Source: Caldivirga sp. UBA161 (GTDB taxonomy: Archaea > Thermoproteota > Thermoprotei > Thermoproteales > Thermocladiaceae). From it: a stretch of 9,223 bases of DNA. Made by a program: the position numbers and the translations under genes. Under the pieces are notes generated by a model. That model saw only the letters and a program-made list of their open reading frames with translations. It did no database searches and was not told the origin of the DNA. Numbering within the stretch: the first letter of the stretch is position 1; each line of letters begins with the position of its first letter. Shown here one piece after another: positions 4,741-9,223 of this stretch. The stretch covers positions 1 through 9,223 of the forward strand of contig NZ_DAXS01000083.1 of the NCBI RefSeq assembly GCF_002506515.1, in the 5' to 3' direction.

Positions 4741-7038
4741 TTATGGGAATACGCCTTGAAGTAGCCAAATCATGTAGAGAGGTATGAAGACTAGGGATAT
4801 TGTGTTAAGTAGCTTAATAACTATGTGCAGTGATGGTCCTGCAGTATCCTTTAATGGATCACCCACAGTGTCACCTATTACTGCGGCTGCGTGGGCTGTT
4901 GAGCCTTTTCCGCCAAGATGCCCTGCCTCAATGTACTTCTTAGCATTATCCCAAGCTGCGCCGCCCCACATCATGGTTATGGCTAATACAATACCGCTCG
5001 CAGTGGCGCCTATTACTAAGGCACCCACGGCTGGTCCACCGAACAGTAGACCTAATATTAGGGGTGTTAGTATTACTGATAATGTGGGGGTCATCATGTT
5101 TCTTAATGCGAACTGCGTACTTATGTCCACTGCCCTATAGTAATCAGGCTTCTCAATACCCTTCAGTATTCCAGGCTTCTCTCTGAACTGCCTCCTAACC
5201 TCCTCAACCATGTTCCATGCAGCCTTAGTTACGGCTCTTAAGGCTAGGGAACTGAAGAGGAATGGTAACATTGCACCTATTAGTGTGCTCACCAGTATGT
5301 CAGCCCTCATTAACATTAAGTGATTAAGGAGGTAACCCATAACACTTATGAAGCTCCCCAGGTTAAGTGACACGTCAGTGGCTGTAACCTGTATTACGGC
5401 TGGGTTTCTTGCCACGTAATCCTGTATGAAGGCTTGGAACAGCAGTAGTGCTGCCAATGCAGCTGAACCCATGGCGTAACCCTTAGTGATGGCCTTGGTA
5501 ACATTACCTATTGAGTCCAGTGGGTCAAGCCTACCCCTAACCTCCGGGCTTAGTTCACTCATCTCAGCTATGCCGCTGGCGTTATCAGTTATTGGACCTG
5601 CCCCATCAAGGGTCATTATTATTCCAGCTAAGGATAACATACCTAAGGTTGCTGCCGCAGTACCATATATGCCGTAGATGAATTTAGCAATGGGGATACT
5701 ACCTATAGTGTAGTTACTCATTACTACTGGTAAGGGTGCAATCATACCGAGTGCAAATGATGCCAGTAGGGTTAGTGCAATGACTATTATTGGTATGAAG
5801 GTTGCATTCATGCCTGTTGTTAAGCCTTGAAGTATTGTTAATGCTGGGCTAACTCTAGATGCCTCAGCAATCTCAATAACAGGCTTAGCCTCCCTACCCG
5901 TATAATAGTTAGTCACCAGTACTATTATTATCGCGGCTATTATTCCAGCTAATGATGCCGTAAAGAAGTAAACCCACACCTTTGGCATTAGGAAGTAGAA
6001 TATTAGGAAGAATCCAGCAATAGCCGTTACTGCTGACGCCATTACGCCATTCCTCAATGGCTCCATGGGATCCTTAAACTCGCCTTGATAAGCTGATACT
6101 AAAACCCCTGGGATTGTTGCAATAACCCTCACTGCTCCTGTTAGGAATGGTAAGAATACGAAACCTAAGGCTTCAGTAATGGGGTAACCAGCCTCAACTA
6201 GGAAGAAGTACACTGTCCAACCAACTATCATTGTTCCAAGCAACTCAGCGGTAACGGATTCAAATATATCCGCACCCCTCCCAGCACAGTCACCGACATT
6301 ATCACCAACCTGGTCAGCTATTACGGCTGGGTTCCTTGGGTCATCCTCAGGAATCCCAGCCTCAACCTTACCCACTAGGTCAGCTCCAACGTCCGCCGCC
6401 TTAGTGTATATTCCACCACCTATTTGGGCGAATAGCGCCGATAAACTAGCCCCAAAGGCGAAGCCGGCTAAGCCATCTAAAACAATCCTTAGGTTAAATG
6501 GTGTGGTTGCTCCTCCAACAATAATTGAGTAAATTATGAAGAGTAAAGCAAGCGCGAACACGCTTACTGATGGTACTGAGAACCCAAGCACACTACCACC
6601 AAGTACCGCAACCCTCAGGGCATACTTCACACCCCTCTTAGCAGCTTCAGTGGTCCTCACGTTAGCCTTAGTGGAGGCATCCATGCTTAAGAACGCTGCG
6701 GTTAATGATGCTACACTACCCAGTAAGACGGATACCCCAACTAACGTGGATTCAAGGGTAACCTCACCCCTCAATTCGGGGTGTACAGGCAGAACCTTAA
6801 TGCTGTAGCCTGCGTAAACACTGAGGGCTACTACCACTGATATTACTGCTGAGAAGAGTAGTATTGTCCTTATCTGCCTCCTCATATATGCATTAGCGCC
6901 CTCCCTTATTGCACTCCACACGTTAATCATGTTCTCATCACCAAGCGGCTGCCTTTGAATCCATAAGTAAATGAAGATGGAGATAAGTATCCCCCCTAAG
7001 CCAGCTATTAATCCAACCAGTACCAGAGGATTAATCAT
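4741..7038 (-). CDS. hppA: Proton-translocating membrane pyrophosphatase, potassium-independent type
   Basis: A 765-residue integral membrane pump that hydrolyses pyrophosphate and moves protons out across the cytoplasmic membrane, recovering energy from biosynthetic pyrophosphate. The length and the pattern of about 16 hydrophobic helices are normal for the family. Catalytic loops are intact: YTKAADVGADLVGKVE (211-226), then DDPRNPAVIADQVGDNVGDCAGRGAD (232-257, positions approximate), GPITDNASGIAEMS (481-494), and near the C-terminus GDTVGDPLKDTAGPSL. In GNVTKAITKG (511-520) the decisive positions are K515 and T518; lysine here replaces the alanine of potassium-dependent enzymes, so this pump should not need potassium, and it lacks the clear signs of a sodium pump. 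ATG 7038 is the first start and gives a normal N-terminal helix. It is transcribed alone, divergent from the M42 gene. Confidence 0.96.
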   Translation of the reverse strand: MINPLVLVGLIAGLGGILISIFIYLWIQRQPLGDENMINVWSAIREGANAYMRRQIRTILLFSAVISVVVALSVYAGYSIKVLPVHPELRGEVTLESTLVGVSVLLGSVASLTAAFLSMDASTKANVRTTEAAKRGVKYALRVAVLGGSVLGFSVPSVSVFALALLFIIYSIIVGGATTPFNLRIVLDGLAGFAFGASLSALFAQIGGGIYTKAADVGADLVGKVEAGIPEDDPRNPAVIADQVGDNVGDCAGRGADIFESVTAELLGTMIVGWTVYFFLVEAGYPITEALGFVFLPFLTGAVRVIATIPGVLVSAYQGEFKDPMEPLRNGVMASAVTAIAGFFLIFYFLMPKVWVYFFTASLAGIIAAIIIVLVTNYYTGREAKPVIEIAEASRVSPALTILQGLTTGMNATFIPIIVIALTLLASFALGMIAPLPVVMSNYTIGSIPIAKFIYGIYGTAAATLGMLSLAGIIMTLDGAGPITDNASGIAEMSELSPEVRGRLDPLDSIGNVTKAITKGYAMGSAALAALLLFQAFIQDYVARNPAVIQVTATDVSLNLGSFISVMGYLLNHLMLMRADILVSTLIGAMLPFLFSSLALRAVTKAAWNMVEEVRRQFREKPGILKGIEKPDYYRAVDISTQFALRNMMTPTLSVILTPLILGLLFGGPAVGALVIGATASGIVLAITMMWGGAAWDNAKKYIEAGHLGGKGSTAHAAAVIGDTVGDPLKDTAGPSLHIVIKLLNTISLVFIPLYMIWLLQGVFP

Positions 7039-7399
7039 GTGTGGTCAAGTATTAGTGGAGGCATGCTCTTTTATCCTAGCATGGTGTAATTGGTGGAAGT
7101 GAACATAATGAATAGGACTGAGTTGTATTCCATAATTATAATTATTTAGACTTCACCATTATATATTTAGTTTATGTAGAAAGGTAAACTATACTATCAA
7201 CTATTAATTTATAGTAATAAATATAATTTCATTTTTACAATAATTAACTATCCGGGTCACCTTATAATGAGGGAATTATTAATTATACGTATATGATTTA
7301 TGATAATTATAAATAATGAAAGCATACAAAATAAGTAACCTAGGTAATTAACTAATTTTTACCAATATGATGCAACTTGATGGCAGTGAATAATTAAAA
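7039..7399. other. AT-rich divergent intergenic region
   Basis: This region separates the divergent pyrophosphatase and M42 genes. It holds the promoters for both and many AT-rich near-palindromes expected by composition. One neater pair is TAGTTTA (7168-7174) and TAAACTA (7185-7191) with a 10-base spacer, which could be a regulator site. Only very short frames of 9-13 codons occur, and I see no gene or RNA structure. Confidence 0.6.
7065..7076 (-). promoter_or_regulatory. Probable TATA box of the pyrophosphatase gene
   Basis: GGATAAAAGAGC on the minus strand is centred about 34 bases before ATG 7038, predicting a short leader of roughly 8-10 bases with no ribosome binding site. Confidence 0.45.
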
Positions 7400-7404
7400 A
7401 TGCT
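7391..7404 (+). promoter_or_regulatory. TATA box of the M42 aminopeptidase gene
   Basis: TAATTAAAAATGCT is centred about 26 bases before ATG 7424 and shares TTAAAAATGCTT with the L29 promoter. The spacing supports a leaderless start at 7424 and argues against the in-frame ATG at 7400, which lies inside the box. Confidence 0.6.
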
Positions 7405-7423
7405 TGAGCTAAGCATAGGCATT

Positions 7424-8542
7424 ATGAGTAATGAAGAATTCATAAACCTACTCAGGAAACTCTCCGAAGCCTTCGGCCCCTCAGGCTTTGAGGATGAGGT
7501 TAGGGAATTGGTGGTTAAGGAAATGGAACCCTACGTAGATGAGCTAGAGGTGGATAAGTGGGGTAATGTTATTGGTGTTAGGTACGGTAGTAGGAGGGAT
7601 CTTAAGGTAATGATTGCGGCGCATATGGATGAGATAGGCCTACTCATTGATAGTATTGATAAGAATGGCTTCCTAAGGTTTAGGGGTATTGGAGGATGGA
7701 ATGAGGTGACTTTAGTAGGCCAAAGAGTGGTCATTAAGGCTCAAGATGGTAGGAAAATAAAGGGTGTGGTAGGTAGTAGGCCCCCTCACGTGACTCCCCC
7801 AGGTAAGGAGAGGGAGGCTCCTGAAATGAAGGAGTTGTTTATTGACATTGGTGCAGGCAATGCAAGTGAGGTTGAGGAGCTGGGGGTTAGGGTTGGTTCA
7901 GTGGCTGTTTTGGATAGGTCCTTTGAGGTGCTTAATAATGATGCAGTGACCGGTAAGGCTTTCGATGATAGGGTTGGTTTAGCTGTAATGCTTTGGATGC
8001 TTAGGCAATTGAGGAACCATGAAGTAACAGCATATGCTGTAGCCACTGTTCAGGAGGAGGTTGGGTTGAAGGGGGCTCAGGTAGCCGCTGATCGGGTTTA
8101 CCCAGACTTCGCAATAGCCTTAGACACAACCATAGCAGCCGACGTACCCGGCGTAACTGAACGTGAGTACGTTTCCAGGCTTGGCGCCGGCCCAGCATTG
8201 AAGATAATGGATGGTGGGAGGGGTGGCTTATTCATAGCCCACCCAGGCTTAACCAACTACATTATTAATGTGGCTAAGGCCAATAACATACCCTACCAAT
8301 TAGAAGTCCTCATTGGTGGGACCACTGACGCTGCCGGTATAGCCTTTAGGAGGGATGGAATACCAGCGGCAACAATATCAATACCCACCAGGTACGTTCA
8401 CTCACCAGTGGAGGTTCTTAGGGTTAGTGATGCCCTAAATGCATCAAGGCTACTGGCATTAGTGGTTCAGGGCGCTAATGAGGAATTAATAAGTAGCCTT
8501 AGGAGTAGGGTGATTAAGAAGCTTGGGCTTAAGGCAACTTGA
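7424..8542 (+). CDS. M42 family metallo-aminopeptidase (TET/endoglucanase-M type)
   Basis: A cytoplasmic, two-metal exopeptidase of family M42. Archaeal members form hollow tetrahedral 12-mers that trim amino acids from peptides released by the proteasome. From ATG 7424 the protein has 372 residues, normal for the family. The metal and catalytic residues are all visible: H67 and D69 (AAHMDEIG), D181 (KAFDDRVG), catalytic E211 with E212 (VQEEVGLKGAQ), D234 (ALDTTIA) and H326 (YVHSPVE). The insert at about 85-165 corresponds to the small oligomerisation domain of the family. An in-frame ATG at 7400 would add eight residues, but the TATA box overlaps it and is 26 bases before 7424. Residue preference cannot be read. 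The gene is followed 33 bases later by another peptidase on the same strand, suggesting related roles in peptide recycling. Confidence 0.93.
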   Translation: MSNEEFINLLRKLSEAFGPSGFEDEVRELVVKEMEPYVDELEVDKWGNVIGVRYGSRRDLKVMIAAHMDEIGLLIDSIDKNGFLRFRGIGGWNEVTLVGQRVVIKAQDGRKIKGVVGSRPPHVTPPGKEREAPEMKELFIDIGAGNASEVEELGVRVGSVAVLDRSFEVLNNDAVTGKAFDDRVGLAVMLWMLRQLRNHEVTAYAVATVQEEVGLKGAQVAADRVYPDFAIALDTTIAADVPGVTEREYVSRLGAGPALKIMDGGRGGLFIAHPGLTNYIINVAKANNIPYQLEVLIGGTTDAAGIAFRRDGIPAATISIPTRYVHSPVEVLRVSDALNASRLLALVVQGANEELISSLRSRVIKKLGLKAT

Positions 8543-8544
8543 AA

Positions 8545-8554
8545 GCTTAATAAC
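8545..8554 (+). promoter_or_regulatory. TATA box of the dipeptidase gene
   Basis: GCTTAATAAC begins two bases after the M42 stop codon and is centred about 26 bases before ATG 8576. This suggests the dipeptidase has its own leaderless transcript, although read-through from the M42 gene is possible. Confidence 0.5.
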
Positions 8555-8575
8555 TCATTAATTAACCTAGTATTA

Positions 8576-9223
8576 ATGTACCCTGTAATTGACCTACATG
8601 AGGATATAGCATACCACCTAATGTTCAGCCCAAGGGCCCAGGACTTCAATATTGACGCTGAGGGTAGGCAATCGGATATTCCCAAGCTTAAGCGGGCTAA
8701 CGTTAAGGTTATCTTCGCCTCAGTATTCCCAATACTAACCACCTACAGCCCTAGTCAAGGTGAGGCTGTGCGCTCCTCATCACCATACTCAACTAAGAAT
8801 GTTGCCCTTGAAATGATTAAAACATACTATAAGCTCATTGATAGGTTCAGCGACTCATTAACATTAATTAATGGCGTTAAGGATATTGATGGCGCCTTCA
8901 ATAGTGGTAAGGTGGGCCTCCTAATATCAATGGAGGGTTCAGACGCCTTAGAGGAGCCATATGACCTAGTCCTCTTCCATAGGCTTGGCGTAAACTCCAT
9001 AGGCATAACTTGGAACTTCGACAATAAGTATGGTGCATCATGCTTCACTAAGAAGGACTATGGCTTAACTAACTATGGGGAGGAGTTGGTTAGGTTGGCT
9101 AATAGTATTGGCGTTATTATTGACCTAGCGCATGCAAGCAAGAGGACTATGATTGACGTATTATCAACCTCAAGGAAACCAGTAATAATAAGCCACAGTA
9201 ACTCTAAAGCCATTAACAACCAC
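8576..9223 (+). CDS. M19 (renal/membrane-type) dipeptidase, N-terminal part, cut by window end
   Basis: The frame is open from ATG 8576 through the last base, giving 216 residues of a zinc dipeptidase of family M19, which cleaves dipeptides with broad specificity, including some with D-amino acids at the C-terminus. The two-zinc site can be followed in order: H8 and D10 in IDLHEDIA, bridging E120 in SMEGSDAL, H186 in IDLAHAS, and H207 in ISHSN. The segment YGLTNYGEELVRLANSIGV (162-180) before DLAH is typical of the family. A full member has about 320-400 residues, so roughly a third or more is missing beyond the window. No signal peptide is seen, so the enzyme is probably cytoplasmic, unlike the mammalian membrane form. 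It follows the M42 aminopeptidase on the same strand. Confidence 0.9.
   Translation, partial: MYPVIDLHEDIAYHLMFSPRAQDFNIDAEGRQSDIPKLKRANVKVIFASVFPILTTYSPSQGEAVRSSSPYSTKNVALEMIKTYYKLIDRFSDSLTLINGVKDIDGAFNSGKVGLLISMEGSDALEEPYDLVLFHRLGVNSIGITWNFDNKYGASCFTKKDYGLTNYGEELVRLANSIGVIIDLAHASKRTMIDVLSTSRKPVIISHSNSKAINNH

Noticed and set aside
4784..5140. Plus-strand open frames opposite the pyrophosphatase gene (also 5486-5677 and 6536-6808)
   Set aside because: They mirror conserved coding sequence of the pump on the other strand and match no family.
7108..7149. 13-codon frame beginning MNRTELYS preceded by GGTGG
   Set aside because: It is too short, ends in a run of isoleucines from AT-rich repeats, and has no support beyond a weak binding site.
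1..9223. CRISPR arrays, tRNA genes and insertion sequences
   Set aside because: No regularly spaced direct repeats, no T-arm consensus with cloverleaf partners, and no transposase-like protein were seen in the window.

Overview
The window most likely comes from a thermophilic crenarchaeon of the Thermoproteales, closest in feel to Caldivirga or Vulcanisaeta. This is inferred from several things: heavy AGG/AGT/TTA codon use, TATA boxes 25-28 bases ahead of start codons that lack ribosome binding sites (leaderless transcripts), GGTGA-type ribosome binding sites inside operons, an archaeal ribosomal protein L29, and TET-type aminopeptidase and membrane pyrophosphatase genes. The species assignment is a guess; the domain and order are reasonably secure.

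Layout. Bases 1-654 (+): the 3' end of a TauE/SafE-type membrane transporter and a small DUF1634 membrane protein, overlapping and with a good ribosome binding site. Bases 662-1897 (-): an ACT-domain threonine dehydratase with no ordinary start codon. Bases 1941-2285 (-): ribosomal protein L29 carrying an extra C-terminal helix-turn-helix-like segment. Bases 2468-4257 (-): a two-gene operon of a xylose-isomerase-like sugar epimerase/isomerase and a Gfo/Idh/MocA dehydrogenase, coupled by a GTGA overlap. Bases 4258-4740: a 483-base stretch without protein genes. Bases 4741-7038 (-): a proton-pumping membrane pyrophosphatase of the potassium-independent type. Bases 7039-7423: an AT-rich divergent promoter region. 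Bases 7424-8542 (+): an M42 aminopeptidase. Bases 8576-9223 (+): the first 216 residues of an M19 (renal-type) dipeptidase, cut by the window edge.

The most unusual region is 4408-4642. Two arms of about 24 bases, 186 bases apart, can pair almost perfectly (one bulged G, one G.U pair). Inside them lie a 10-bp GC-rich hairpin followed by TTTT, an AT-rich stretch holding a second TATA box, and a hairpin with a GNRA tetraloop above a GAA/AGUA loop-E (bulged-G) signature. A TATA box sits about 25 bases before the left arm. This looks like a structured non-coding RNA, possibly made as two transcripts that meet by base pairing. I could not match it to RNase P, SRP, tRNA or rRNA from its motifs, and a small inverted-repeat element remains an alternative.

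The genes are mostly metabolic: amino acid deamination, sugar or polyol interconversion, pyrophosphate-driven proton pumping and peptide breakdown. Apart from the sugar pair, the transporter pair and perhaps the two peptidases, I see no single pathway binding them together.
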